The notes under the pieces are model-generated. The model saw nothing but the letters and a program-made list of their open reading frames with translations, searched no databases and was not told where the DNA came from. Below are positions 1 through 8,626 of a stretch of DNA of 64,000 bases, one piece after another (the first letter of the stretch is position 1; each line of letters begins with the position of its first letter). This DNA comes from an uncultured Erythrobacter sp. (GTDB lineage Bacteria; Pseudomonadota; Alphaproteobacteria; Sphingomonadales; Sphingomonadaceae). The stretch is from NCBI GenBank assembly GCA_937969505.1, contig CALBWA010000013.1:1-64000 (forward strand). Direction: 5' to 3'. A program made the translations under genes and the position numbers.

Positions 1-2
1 TC

Positions 3-1949
3 TACGCGACACCCCGCCCTTTCCTCGAAGGCGACTTCGTCACCACCGAGAGCGGCACGGGCCTAGTACACATGTCGCCCGACCATGGCGAAGACGATTT
101 CGCCTTGTGCAAAGCCAATGGCATCAATCCGGTCTTCGCGGTGATGGATGATGGCCGCTATCGCGATGATTGGGAATGGCTTGGCGGGGCAGATGATCGC
201 CGCCGCGCGGTCATCAACAAACCCTTTAACGCGCCAGACGGACCGATCTGCTCGGACCTTCGCGAGGTGGGCGCTTTGCTCAGCGCATCTGCCGATTACG
301 CGCATTCTTACCCGCATTCATGGCGGTCCAAGGCCAAGGTAATCTTCCGCTGCACCCCGCAATGGTTCGTGCCGATGGACAAGGATTTGCCCTGGCTGGA
401 ACCCAAGTCTGCCGAAGACAAGAGCTGGGAAGACGAAGGCGGCGCCATCGATCCGGCTGAGGAAACCATCTGCGCAGCTCCAACGCTGCGTGAGCGCGCG
501 ATGGAAGAGATCGAGCGGGTCGAATTCGTCCCGCCCAAGGGTCAGAACCGCATCGGATCGATGGTTGAGGGACGGCCTGATTGGGTGCTCTCACGCCAAC
601 GCGCATGGGGTGTGCCGATCACGTTGTTCCTGAAGGCAGGCACAAGCGAATATCTCCAGGACGAAGCGGTCAATGCCCGCATTGTCGCCGCTGTGCATGC
701 CAATGGCGTGGATGCCTGGGACGAGGCGCGCAAAGCTGAATTCCTTGGGCCAGACCACAATCCGGATGACTATGAAATGGTCACCGACATTCTGGACGTG
801 TGGTTCGATTCCGGATGCACCCACGCCTTTGTGCTGGAAAGCGGTCGCTGGCCCGATCTGCAATGGCCGGCCAATCTGTATCTGGAAGGGTCCGACCAGC
901 ATCGCGGCTGGTTCCAGTCATCGCTGTTGCAAAGCTGCGCCACGCGCGGCCGCGCACCCTATGATCAGGTCCTGACCCACGGCTTCACCATGGATGCCAA
1001 GGGGTTCAAACAGTCCAAATCGCTCGGCAACACCACCGATCCGAACAAGGTGATGGAGCAGTATGGCGCGGATATCATCCGGCTTTGGGCGCTTTCGGTC
1101 GATTTCACCGAAGATCACCGGATCGGTGATGAAATCCTCAAAGGTGTTGGCGATCAATACCGCCGCTTGCGCAACACGTTCCGCTATTTGCTCGGCGCGC
1201 TCGACGGCTTTATCGGCGATATGTCGGATGCGGGCGAAATCCCCGAGCTGGAGCTTTACGTGCTCTCGCTCCTGTCTGATCTCGATGGGAAGCTGAAAGC
1301 GGCCGCAGAGGCGTATGATTTCAATGCCTACACCCGCATGCTGGTCGATTTCTGCAATGAGGATCTGTCCGCATTCTTCTTCGATATTCGCAAGGATACT
1401 CTGTATTGCGATGGGCCGGACAGCACCACCCGCAACGCCTATCGCACCGTGCTGGACCTGCTCTTCCACGCGCTGGTGCGCTATGCCGCGCCGGTTCTGG
1501 TGTTCACCGCCGAAGAGGTCTGGAAAAGCCGCTATCCCGAAGATGATGAGCAAAATGGCAGCGTCCATCTGCTCGAATGGCCCAGCGTGCCGCAAGTCCC
1601 GGCTGATAGAGCCAAATGGGAAAGCTTGCGCGCCCTGCGCGAACGCGCGACCGAGGCGATCGAACCGCTGCGCCGCGAGAAAACTATCCGTTCCAGCCTG
1701 GAAGCCGATGTCATTGTACCGGCAAGTGAAGTGCCCGAAGGCTTTACCGATGAACAACTGGCCGAGCTGTTCATCACCGCGTCAGTTGCGCGCAGCCAAG
1801 ACGGCGGCGAGGTAAAAGTGACTAGGACATCCGACAACAAATGCGGCCGCTGCTGGCGCCTGCTGCCCGATGTGGCAGAGGATGGCGCTTTGTGCGGGCG
1901 CTGCGATGATGCTGTTGCGCAATTGGATGCACAGGGGACGGCAGCATGA
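3..1949 (+). CDS. ileS: Isoleucyl-tRNA synthetase, 3' part (5' end outside window)
   Basis: Charges tRNA-Ile with isoleucine in the cytoplasm. About 648 C-terminal residues are visible and the frame is open to the left edge, so the N-terminal HIGH half is missing from the window. The piece begins in the CP1 editing domain (GTGLVHMSPDHGEDD). It continues through the catalytic core motifs WVLSRQRAWGVP and DQHRGWFQSSLL, the KMSKS-type loop (read here as KQSKS, codons 1008-1022), and the anticodon-binding helical domain. It ends in a four-cysteine zinc finger (CGRC...CGRC). The stop overlaps the lspA start by 4 bases, so the two are translationally coupled. The Q in place of M in KMSKS is the only oddity; no frameshift is seen. 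Confidence 0.97.
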   Translation, partial: YATPRPFLEGDFVTTESGTGLVHMSPDHGEDDFALCKANGINPVFAVMDDGRYRDDWEWLGGADDRRRAVINKPFNAPDGPICSDLREVGALLSASADYAHSYPHSWRSKAKVIFRCTPQWFVPMDKDLPWLEPKSAEDKSWEDEGGAIDPAEETICAAPTLRERAMEEIERVEFVPPKGQNRIGSMVEGRPDWVLSRQRAWGVPITLFLKAGTSEYLQDEAVNARIVAAVHANGVDAWDEARKAEFLGPDHNPDDYEMVTDILDVWFDSGCTHAFVLESGRWPDLQWPANLYLEGSDQHRGWFQSSLLQSCATRGRAPYDQVLTHGFTMDAKGFKQSKSLGNTTDPNKVMEQYGADIIRLWALSVDFTEDHRIGDEILKGVGDQYRRLRNTFRYLLGALDGFIGDMSDAGEIPELELYVLSLLSDLDGKLKAAAEAYDFNAYTRMLVDFCNEDLSAFFFDIRKDTLYCDGPDSTTRNAYRTVLDLLFHALVRYAAPVLVFTAEEVWKSRYPEDDEQNGSVHLLEWPSVPQVPADRAKWESLRALRERATEAIEPLRREKTIRSSLEADVIVPASEVPEGFTDEQLAELFITASVARSQDGGEVKVTRTSDNKCGRCWRLLPDVAEDGALCGRCDDAVAQLDAQGTAA

Positions 1950-2491
1950 GCGCGCAAGGCTTCGCAGCATTGTTCACGCGCAACCGCATAATCGGGCTGG
2001 TGATTGCCGGCATCGTTTTTGGCGCCGATCAGTTCATCAAATGGCTGATGGTTTCACCGCTCAATCTGCGTGAGCGCTATTTGATTGAGCTGCTGCCCTT
2101 CTTTGACCTGCGTTGGACGGAAAATCGCGGCGTTTCGCTTGGCATGCTGCAGGCAACAACGATTGAAATGCGATATCTGCTTGTCGCTGTCACCGCTCTG
2201 ATTGCAATCGTTGTGCTGATCTGGATGTTCCGTGAAAAGCTTTTGGGCGATATCATCGGCCTTGGCATGATCCTGGGTGGCGCGCTGGGCAACATCGTCG
2301 ATCGGTACAATCTGGGCTACGTCATCGACTATGCGGACTTCCACATCGGGGATTTCCGCCCCTTCCTTATTTTCAATGTCGCCGATGCCGCTATCACCAT
2401 CGGCGTTGTGATAATCCTTGCCCGATCCTTGTTCCTGAGCGAAAAGGATCCGGAAACCGAACAGGCAGGTAAAACCCCTGCGGAAAGCTGA
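1946..2491 (+). CDS. lspA: Lipoprotein signal peptidase (signal peptidase II)
   Basis: Inner-membrane aspartyl protease that cleaves the signal peptide of prolipoproteins before the lipidated cysteine. The 181 residues are close to the family length. Four hydrophobic segments are visible, and the conserved blocks are present: ENRGVSLG, GGALGNIVDR with the first catalytic Asp, and FNVADAAI with the second. The ATG lies in an ATGA overlap with the ileS stop, which fixes the start. ileS-lspA is a very common bacterial gene pair. The downstream lipoprotein gene would be one of its substrates. Confidence 0.97.
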   Translation: MSAQGFAALFTRNRIIGLVIAGIVFGADQFIKWLMVSPLNLRERYLIELLPFFDLRWTENRGVSLGMLQATTIEMRYLLVAVTALIAIVVLIWMFREKLLGDIIGLGMILGGALGNIVDRYNLGYVIDYADFHIGDFRPFLIFNVADAAITIGVVIILARSLFLSEKDPETEQAGKTPAES

Positions 2492-2495
2492 GACC

Positions 2496-2906
2496 ATGCG
2501 TATTGTTAAATCCATCCTGATCCTCGGCACCGCCGCCATGATGCTGACTGCATGCGGCAGCACCGGCCTGCTTAACCGGGACCGGCCCGATGAATTTGCT
2601 GTCCAGCGTCAGGCACCACTGGTGGTACCGCCAGACTTCAGCCTGGTACCGCCTGCACCGGGCGCGCCGCGCCCGACCGAAGGCACGGCATCCGAGCAAG
2701 CGCTTGAGGCACTGTTTGGCGGGCCAGCAGCGCGCAGCGCGGTTGAGACCAGCGCGCTTGATCGCGCCGGAGCTGCCGCGCCGGGCATCCGGTCAACCGT
2801 CGGTGATCCAGCAACCAACACCGTTGCCAAGGGCAGCGTGACGCGCGACATCATTGCCGCGCCCGAGGGTGATGGCCAGTTTGCGCAGGCCGTCATACCC
2901 GGCTGA
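2496..2906 (+). CDS. DUF3035-family lipoprotein
   Basis: A 136-residue predicted lipoprotein. An N-terminal hydrophobic stretch ends in a lipobox-like MLTAC, followed by the block RDRPDEFAVQRQAPLVVPPD, which is characteristic of the DUF3035 family in alphaproteobacteria. The remainder is Pro/Ala/Gly rich and probably disordered. From memory, some databases label this family as an accessory (BamF-like) subunit of the outer-membrane beta-barrel assembly machine; I treat that as tentative. It starts 4 bases after lspA and is followed by a strong terminator, so it is the last gene of the ileS-lspA operon. Confidence 0.85.
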   Translation: MRIVKSILILGTAAMMLTACGSTGLLNRDRPDEFAVQRQAPLVVPPDFSLVPPAPGAPRPTEGTASEQALEALFGGPAARSAVETSALDRAGAAAPGIRSTVGDPATNTVAKGSVTRDIIAAPEGDGQFAQAVIPG

Positions 2907-2936
2907 AGCCGGTCAAACCCGCTCCATGCATTTTCA

Positions 2937-2964
2937 GGGCCTGCTCGTTTGAGCGGGCCCTTTT
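2937..2964 (+). terminator. Rho-independent terminator of the ileS operon
   Basis: A 10-bp GC-rich stem with one wobble pair (GGGCCTGCTC with GAGCGGGCCC) and a GTTT loop is followed directly by TTTT. It lies 30 bases after the DUF3035 stop and ends transcription of ileS-lspA-DUF3035. Confidence 0.88.
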
Positions 2965-3004
2965 GGTATGTAGTAGAGTCTTGATGAGGTCGGACCCGGG
3001 CTGA

Positions 3005-4309
3005 CTATTCTGCGTCTTCATCCTTACGAATGAGTAATTTGTCGATCCGGCGACGATCCATATCAATGATTTCAAACTGCCAGCCCTGATCGGTGAAGCT
3101 TTCCCCTTCAACCGGCAGCTTTTTCATGACCGACAGGACATAGCCCGCAGCCGTGCCGAATTCTCTGGTATCCTCGTAATCAAGGTTCAACCTGTCAGCC
3201 AGAGCATCTGCCGACAATGCGCCCGACACCAACAACGATCCGTCGGGTCGTTCAACAAGTTGAGGCGATTCGCCTTCGTCCTGATCACTGACAAAGGTGC
3301 CTGCCATCGCGGTCAGCAGATCGACCGGAGTAACAATGCCTTCCAGATGGCCGTATTCATCGTGCACCATTGCCATGGCTATATCGGCCTGTTGCAACAC
3401 CCGCAGCGCATCCATGGCGTCCAGCTGATCGGGCACAACTTCGGCCTTGATCATCAGTTCATCGAGGACAACCGGATCGCCCGCCACCATCAAAGCCAGA
3501 ACTTCGCGAACCTTGACCACGCCGAGAATAGTGTCCGGTGACCCATCGGCCACAGGCAGCAGCGAATGCGGGCTGTCGCGGATGGCGCGCCAGATGTCTT
3601 TCTGGGTGGCCGCAATATCAATCCAGTCAATTTCGGTTCGCGGCGTCATCATTTCGCGCACAGGGCGCTCGGTCAGCCGAACAACGCCGGTCAGGATTTG
3701 ATGCTGGTCAGCCTCAATCACACCTGACCGAGTGGCATCGGCAAAAATCATGTGCAGTTCTTCGGCGGTCACGGCGGATTGGCCACCCGGCCTGATCCCG
3801 AACAAGCGGATCAACAGACCCGACGAGGTATCAAGGATCCACACCACAGGAGCTGCAATGCGCGCAAGAATAGCCATCGGGCGCGCCATAACCGTGGCAA
3901 TGGGGACTGCTGCACGCAGCGCCAGCTGTTTGGGCACCAGTTCACCAACCACCACGCTGAGATAAGTGGTCAGAGCGATTACCAGGACAAAGGCAATCTG
4001 GCTTGAATGTTCTTGCGGGACTCCCAGCGCCGCCAACCGTTCGCCAACAGGGCCTTCCAGGCTAGCTCCGGAAAACGCCCCTGTGACGATTGCAATCAGC
4101 GTGATGCCGATTTGAACGGTCGACAGGAATTTGCCAGGCTCCGCCGCCAGAGAAAGGGCGACCTTCGCACCGTGGCTGCCCTTTTCCCGAGCCGCCCGAA
4201 GGCGTGCAGGCTTCGCCGAAACTATTGCAAGTTCGGACATTGCAAACACGCCATTGAGGACAATCAGTCCGGCGATAATGAACAGGTCTGGCCACGGAAA
4301 GGGAGTCAC
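3005..4309 (-). CDS. CNNM/CorC-like membrane protein with CBS pair (hemolysin-family protein)
   Basis: A 434-residue protein of the family often annotated as hemolysin or CorC. An N-terminal DUF21/CNNM transmembrane domain (about residues 5-190, beginning with the hydrophobic LFIIAGLIVLNGVFAMSE) is followed by two CBS repeats (about 210-335) and a C-terminal CorC_HlyC domain (about 345-430). Relatives are implicated in Mg2+ or Co2+ transport; true hemolysin activity is unlikely. The start is a GTG with no strong Shine-Dalgarno, so the first residues are uncertain. It is convergent with the ileS operon and divergent from the OmpA-type gene. Confidence 0.92.
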   Translation of the reverse strand: MTPFPWPDLFIIAGLIVLNGVFAMSELAIVSAKPARLRAAREKGSHGAKVALSLAAEPGKFLSTVQIGITLIAIVTGAFSGASLEGPVGERLAALGVPQEHSSQIAFVLVIALTTYLSVVVGELVPKQLALRAAVPIATVMARPMAILARIAAPVVWILDTSSGLLIRLFGIRPGGQSAVTAEELHMIFADATRSGVIEADQHQILTGVVRLTERPVREMMTPRTEIDWIDIAATQKDIWRAIRDSPHSLLPVADGSPDTILGVVKVREVLALMVAGDPVVLDELMIKAEVVPDQLDAMDALRVLQQADIAMAMVHDEYGHLEGIVTPVDLLTAMAGTFVSDQDEGESPQLVERPDGSLLVSGALSADALADRLNLDYEDTREFGTAAGYVLSVMKKLPVEGESFTDQGWQFEIIDMDRRRIDKLLIRKDEDAE

Positions 4310-4488
4310 GCAGCATGCGCTAGCACAATTGTCGCGTTGCGCCAGCCACCTTCGTGCGTATCACCAGTGAGATATGACGGGGAACACTGCGCCGTGCCGA
4401 TCGTTGTGGGCAGTGAAACGCAGGTGTGGAGCGTTGCGCCCTGTCCGGAAGCTGGAAAATTGGCTCGGACTTTACTGGAGGAATAGAA

Positions 4489-5187
4489 ATGAACACATCC
4501 CGCAAATTCATGGCCGGTATTGCTGCCCTTTCGCTGATGGGCACGACGGCTTGCGTGACCGACCCCAACACGGGTGAACAGAAAGTTTCCCGGACTGCGA
4601 TCGGTGGTGTAGGCGGCGCTGTGCTTGGCGGCCTGCTTGGCGGCGCCATTGGCGGCAAGACTGGCCGCATTATCGGCGCAGTGGGCGGCGGTGCTGCCGG
4701 CGGTATTGTCGGCTATCGTATGGATCAGCAGATCAAGGAACTGAAAGAACAGACCGCTGGTTCGGGCGTCGATGTGACCGAAGTTGATGGCGGAGATGCA
4801 ATTTTGGTCAACTTGCCTGACGGTGTGACGTTCGACGTTGGCAGTTACACCATCAAGCCCGCTTTCCGTGACACGCTCGATACCGTAGCGGGCAGCCTGA
4901 CCCAATACCCCAACTCGATTGTTGATGTTTATGGTCACACCGATTCGACCGGATCAGACACGTTCAATCAGCGCCTCTCGGAACAGCGCGCGCAAGCCGT
5001 GTCGAACTACATGATTTCACGCGGTGTATCTTCCGCGCGCCTGCGCTGGCAAGGCTTTGGCGAAACCATGCCAATAGCCGACAATGGCACAGAATTCGGA
5101 CGCGCGCAGAACCGCCGTGTCGAAATCAAGATTATTCCGTTCGACAATGAAGATGTCGCTGAGGCGCAAGCTGCTCAAGGCAACTGA
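4489..5187 (+). CDS. Glycine-zipper OmpA-family lipoprotein
   Basis: A 232-residue outer-membrane/periplasmic protein. An N-terminal signal with lipobox-like GTTAC is followed by a glycine-zipper block (about residues 40-80, GGVGGAVLGGLLGG and GAVGGGAAGG). A C-terminal OmpA-like peptidoglycan-binding domain follows (about 115-220: YGHTDSTGSD, the LSEQRAQAV helix, GFGE, RAQNRRVEI). Architecture matches YiaD/Pal-like envelope-anchoring proteins. The ATG at 4489 was chosen over an in-frame start 63 bases upstream because a perfect GGAGG lies 7 bases before it and the signal peptide begins there. A terminator follows, so it is probably monocistronic. Confidence 0.93.
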   Translation: MNTSRKFMAGIAALSLMGTTACVTDPNTGEQKVSRTAIGGVGGAVLGGLLGGAIGGKTGRIIGAVGGGAAGGIVGYRMDQQIKELKEQTAGSGVDVTEVDGGDAILVNLPDGVTFDVGSYTIKPAFRDTLDTVAGSLTQYPNSIVDVYGHTDSTGSDTFNQRLSEQRAQAVSNYMISRGVSSARLRWQGFGETMPIADNGTEFGRAQNRRVEIKIIPFDNEDVAEAQAAQGN

Positions 5188-5213
5188 TCGCCTTTGGTTA
5201 AAGAACCGTTGGG

Positions 5214-5257
5214 AAGGGGCTGGCCCGGTGCGCTGACACCAGGCTGGCCCCTTTTTT
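5214..5257 (+). terminator. Rho-independent terminator after the OmpA-type gene
   Basis: A 10-bp stem (GGGGCTGGCC with GGCTGGCCCC, two wobble pairs) encloses a smaller GGTG/CACC hairpin and is followed by TTTTTT. It sits 28 bases after the stop. Confidence 0.88.
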
Positions 5258-5282
5258 GTTCACAGTCCGGAGGAGCACGGAG

Positions 5283-6059
5283 TCAGGACAAGTCTTTCGC
5301 TCTGGCCGCCAGCCGCGCCACAGCCTCGCCATGAATGTGCGGCGAGCAGACCAGCAAGCCAAATGCGCGCGGATCGCGCTTGTTATAATTGAGTGGGTTG
5401 CCAAATGCATCGCTTACCATGGCGCCAGCTTCGCGCGCAATAAGAGTTGCCGCGCCAATGTCCCACTCAAACCCCCAGCGCAGCGTTGCCACCAGATCAG
5501 CCTGATCTGCTGCAACCATCGCCACACGCAGCGCAATAGAATTGGGTTTGTCGACGATGGTGAGATCGGAATCCTCGCTCGGCAGCGCGTCGATTGGCAC
5601 CCGCGCTCCTGCAAATTGCGGCCTTTGCGATGCGGCCAGCTTTGCACCATTGCGCCAGGCCCCCTTCCCGGCAACCGCCAGCCATTCCTCCTCGCGGGCT
5701 GGCGCACTCATCATGCCAATCAATGGCCGGCCCGAGCTGATGAGCGCAACCGAGACACACCAACCGGTACGGCCACGCAGATAGTCGCGCGTGCCGTCTA
5801 TCGGATCAACCAGCCAGATCAGGTCATCGTTGAGCCGGTCGAGATCGTCGGCTGTTTCTTCGGACAGCCAACCAGCCGATGGCAGCAACGCGCCCAACTC
5901 ACGACGGAGAAATGCGTCAACCTCCAGATCTGCAGAGCAAACCGGGTGGCCCGGCTCCTTCTCCCACGTCCTGACCGTGTGGCCAGCACCTGGCCACTGA
6001 TCGGCCGCAATTCTGCCTGCTTCGCGGACAATGGCTTCGAGACGGTCGCTATCAATCAT
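5283..6059 (-). CDS. cysQ: 3'(2'),5'-bisphosphate nucleotidase (inositol monophosphatase family)
   Basis: Predicted to hydrolyse 3'-phosphoadenosine 5'-phosphate, a by-product of sulfate assimilation. It is a 258-residue protein with the inositol-monophosphatase superfamily metal-binding signatures: the SEE pair in WLSEETADD, the [11 protein letters not shown] block, and the C-terminal [15 protein letters not shown]. The ATG at 6059 (MIDSDRLE) was preferred over one 72 bases upstream because the upstream part is not family-like. It is divergent from sucC across a 125-bp gap. Another IMPase-family substrate, such as inositol monophosphate, cannot be excluded from sequence alone. Confidence 0.87.
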   Translation of the reverse strand: MIDSDRLEAIVREAGRIAADQWPGAGHTVRTWEKEPGHPVCSADLEVDAFLRRELGALLPSAGWLSEETADDLDRLNDDLIWLVDPIDGTRDYLRGRTGWCVSVALISSGRPLIGMMSAPAREEEWLAVAGKGAWRNGAKLAASQRPQFAGARVPIDALPSEDSDLTIVDKPNSIALRVAMVAADQADLVATLRWGFEWDIGAATLIAREAGAMVSDAFGNPLNYNKRDPRAFGLLVCSPHIHGEAVARLAARAKDLS

Positions 6060-6184
6060 GCCAGTACAGCTGTTGCGCGCAGAAGTGGGACTTTTCAAGC
6101 CGTCCAAACCATGCTTATGGCCATAACGCAACTTTCAGCGATGAATCGCATCGCCGCCGAACGCGTAAAGGATACACCCTCTCC

Positions 6185-7384
6185 ATGAATATTCACGAAT
6201 ATCAGGCCAAGGAACTGCTCGCAAAGTACGGCATCGGCATCCCTGCCGGCCACGCCGCCTTGACCGTTGAAGAGGCTGTCGAGGCAGCAAAGCAGCTGCC
6301 TGGTCCGCTTTACGTCGTGAAAGCGCAAATACACGCTGGCGGGCGCGGCAAAGGCAAATTCAAAGAACTCGGCGCGGACGCCAAGGGTGGCGTGCGCCTG
6401 GCGCAGGACATTGATGCCGTGAAGTCCGATGCTGCTGAGATGCTTGGTAACACACTGGTGACCATTCAGACCGGTGACGAAGGCAAACAGGTCAACCGGC
6501 TGTATGTGACCGACGGCGTTGATATTGCGCAGGAATACTATCTCTCCATGGTAGTCGATCGTGCCAGCGGCCAGGTTGCCATGATCGTATCCACCGAAGG
6601 CGGCATGGACATCGAAGACGTCGCCCACAACACGCCTGAGAAAATTGCCAACATCACAATTGATCCGGCGCAGGGTTTCATGCCGCACCATGGTCGTGCC
6701 GTGGCTTTTGCCCTGAAGCTTTCGGGCGACCTCAACAAGCAGTGCCAGAAGCTGGCGAAACAGCTTTACACCGCTTTCATGGACCTCGACATGGAAATGC
6801 TCGAGATCAATCCGCTGGTCGAAACCAAGGATGGCCAGCTGCTGGTTCTCGACACCAAGATGAGCTTCGACGGCAATGCGCTTTATCGGCACAAGGATGT
6901 CGAAGAAATGCGCGACGAGACCGAAGAAGATCCAGCCGAGGTCGAAGCGAGCGAGTACGATCTGGCTTACATCAAGCTGGATGGCAACATCGGCTGCATG
7001 GTCAATGGCGCTGGGCTGGCAATGGCGACGATGGACATCATCAAGTTGAACGGCGCGTTTCCTGCAAACTTCCTCGATGTGGGTGGCGGCGCCACCACAG
7101 AGAAAGTGACTGCGGCTTTCAAGATCATTCTGAAGGATCCGGCTGTCGAAGGCATTCTGGTCAACATCTTCGGCGGCATCATGCGCTGTGACACGATCGC
7201 GGAAGGCATCGTGGTGGCGGCCAAGGAAGTGGAACTGGACGTTCCATTGGTGGTCCGCCTTGAAGGAACCAATGTCGATAAAGGCAAGGAAATCCTCAAC
7301 AATTCGGGCCTGCCTATCGTCAGCGCTGATGATCTGGGTGATGCCGCGCGCAAGATTGTGGCGGAAGTTAAACAGGCAGCTTGA
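6185..7384 (+). CDS. sucC: Succinate-CoA ligase (ADP-forming), beta subunit
   Basis: TCA-cycle enzyme that couples succinyl-CoA cleavage to nucleotide triphosphate formation, working as a complex with SucD. The 399 residues are full length. It opens with the family-typical [17 protein letters not shown], has an ATP-grasp domain with [10 protein letters not shown], and ends with the CoA-ligase block ([26 protein letters not shown]). A purine-rich AAAGGA lies about 10 bases before the ATG. The alpha-subunit gene sucD is not next to it, unlike in many proteobacteria; it must lie outside this window. Confidence 0.98.
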   Translation: MNIHEYQAKELLAKYGIGIPAGHAALTVEEAVEAAKQLPGPLYVVKAQIHAGGRGKGKFKELGADAKGGVRLAQDIDAVKSDAAEMLGNTLVTIQTGDEGKQVNRLYVTDGVDIAQEYYLSMVVDRASGQVAMIVSTEGGMDIEDVAHNTPEKIANITIDPAQGFMPHHGRAVAFALKLSGDLNKQCQKLAKQLYTAFMDLDMEMLEINPLVETKDGQLLVLDTKMSFDGNALYRHKDVEEMRDETEEDPAEVEASEYDLAYIKLDGNIGCMVNGAGLAMATMDIIKLNGAFPANFLDVGGGATTEKVTAAFKIILKDPAVEGILVNIFGGIMRCDTIAEGIVVAAKEVELDVPLVVRLEGTNVDKGKEILNNSGLPIVSADDLGDAARKIVAEVKQAA

Positions 7385-7853
7385 CGCCACGAGGGATCAA
7401 CCCCGATGCGATCGGGACCCAGCGCGGCAGCGCATGCATTCACGCTGAAGCAGACACCTGGGTTCCGTCATTCTCGCGACGAGCCAGCCGGTGGAGCTGG
7501 CGGTGCGCGAATTGGCAGCGCAAAACTGCCAGACGAACAGCTTGCAGTGCATTGCCACCCGCTGATCGCGCCTCGAACATAATGTCCTAAGTGTGTTGCG
7601 TTGCCGCGGGCAAATGCGCACAAGTATGCTCGAACAAAGCACAGAGAATAAGTGGTTTGGAGGCGAGTTTCAACGGCACTCCCTAAAGCTAAACTATCGC
7701 TTATCCTGATCAAAAGCGCAGCTTGACCTTCCTTTGTCGGAACACGAGACAGGCCGTACGAGTTGACCTTGTAATAACCCTCGGCACCGCTTGACGTTTA
7801 CGTAAACGCAAGCTAGATCGTCGAGCAGATTTCTACCAGAGGAAGGAAACTTC
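7385..7853. other. 469-base intergenic stretch between sucC and etfB
   Basis: No convincing protein gene on either strand; the short ORFs have no Shine-Dalgarno and unremarkable composition. It contains two small perfect hairpins close together (GCCAGC/GCTGGC at 7483-7501 and TGGCAG/CTGCCA at 7513-7531), neither followed by a T-run. The right end holds the etfB promoter and a palindrome. I see no tRNA cloverleaf. Confidence 0.6.
7791..7819 (+). promoter_or_regulatory. Predicted etfB promoter with a palindromic operator in the spacer
   Basis: A TTGACG -35 box (7791-7796), a 17-base spacer and a TAGATC -10-like box (7814-7819) lie 34 bases before the etfB ATG. The perfect 14-bp palindrome CGTTTACGTAAACG (7795-7808) overlaps the end of the -35 and fills the spacer. 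MerR-family regulators bind between -35 and -10, and LiuR-type MerR proteins control acyl-CoA catabolism and etf genes in several proteobacteria. Assignment to LiuR is inference; promoter geometry and palindrome are seen directly. Confidence 0.6.
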
Positions 7854-8600
7854 ATGAAGATCCTCGTGCCTGTAAAACGGGTTATCGATTACAATGTAAA
7901 ACCGCGCGTCAAGGCGGACGGATCGGGCGTCGACCTGGCCAACGTCAAAATGAGCATGAATCCGTTTGACGAAATCGCAGTCGAAGAAGCGATTCGGATC
8001 AAGGAAGCGGGCAAGGCAGAAGAAATCATCGCCGTTTCCATCGGCCCGGCAAAGGCGCAGGAAACGCTGCGCACCGCTCTTGCTATGGGTGCTGATCGGG
8101 CCATTCTGGTGGAAAGCGATGAAGAGGTTGAGCCTCTTGCCGTCGCAAAAATCCTCAAGGCAATTGCCGAAGAAGAACAACCGCAGTTGATCATGCTGGG
8201 CAAGCAATCGATTTCGGACGACTCCAATCAGACGGGCCAGATGCTGGCAGCTCTGATGGGTCGGCCACAGGGCACCTTTGCCAACACGGTCGAAGTCGAT
8301 GGCGACAGCGTTACTGTAAAGCGTGAGGTTGATGGCGGACTGGAAACGGTCAAACTGGCCTTGCCTGCCATTGTCACCACCGATTTGCGTCTGAACGAGC
8401 CGCGCTACGCTTCGCTCCCCAACATCATGAAGGCAAAGAAGAAGCCGCTCGATACCAAGACGCCTGGCGATTACGGCGTCGATACCGCGCCTCGCCTCAC
8501 CACCACCAATGTCACCGAACCACCCGTTCGCCAAGCTGGCGAAAAGGTTGAGGACGTCGATGCACTGGTCGCCAAGATCAAAGCGCTCGGCATCGCCTGA
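7854..8600 (+). CDS. etfB: Electron transfer flavoprotein beta subunit
   Basis: Small subunit of the soluble heterodimeric flavoprotein that carries electrons from acyl-CoA dehydrogenases to ETF-ubiquinone oxidoreductase. The 248 residues begin [14 protein letters not shown], typical of EtfB, and contain the AMP/FAD-contact block [17 protein letters not shown] and the ETF signature region [19 protein letters not shown] clear GAGGAAGG Shine-Dalgarno precedes the ATG. It is followed after 26 bases by etfA, so the two are co-transcribed from the promoter at 7791-7819. Confidence 0.98.
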   Translation: MKILVPVKRVIDYNVKPRVKADGSGVDLANVKMSMNPFDEIAVEEAIRIKEAGKAEEIIAVSIGPAKAQETLRTALAMGADRAILVESDEEVEPLAVAKILKAIAEEEQPQLIMLGKQSISDDSNQTGQMLAALMGRPQGTFANTVEVDGDSVTVKREVDGGLETVKLALPAIVTTDLRLNEPRYASLPNIMKAKKKPLDTKTPGDYGVDTAPRLTTTNVTEPPVRQAGEKVEDVDALVAKIKALGIA

Positions 8601-8626
8601 GCCCCGGACAGAAAAGGAATAGATTT

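Noticed and set aside
918..1757. 279-residue minus-strand open frame within ileS
   Set aside because: Antisense to strongly conserved IleRS sequence, with no family-like motifs.
5256..6188. 310-residue plus-strand open frame opposite cysQ
   Set aside because: Shadow of cysQ; it lies downstream of a strong terminator and has no domain motif.
6095..7390. 431-residue open frame on the minus strand opposite sucC
   Set aside because: It is exactly antisense to a full-length conserved sucC, has no Shine-Dalgarno, and its His/Asp/Val-rich composition is typical of a frame shadow.
7385..7853. Possible tRNA or other stable RNA gene in the sucC-etfB gap
   Set aside because: No acceptor stem, T-loop or anticodon arm could be assembled; only two short hairpins are visible.
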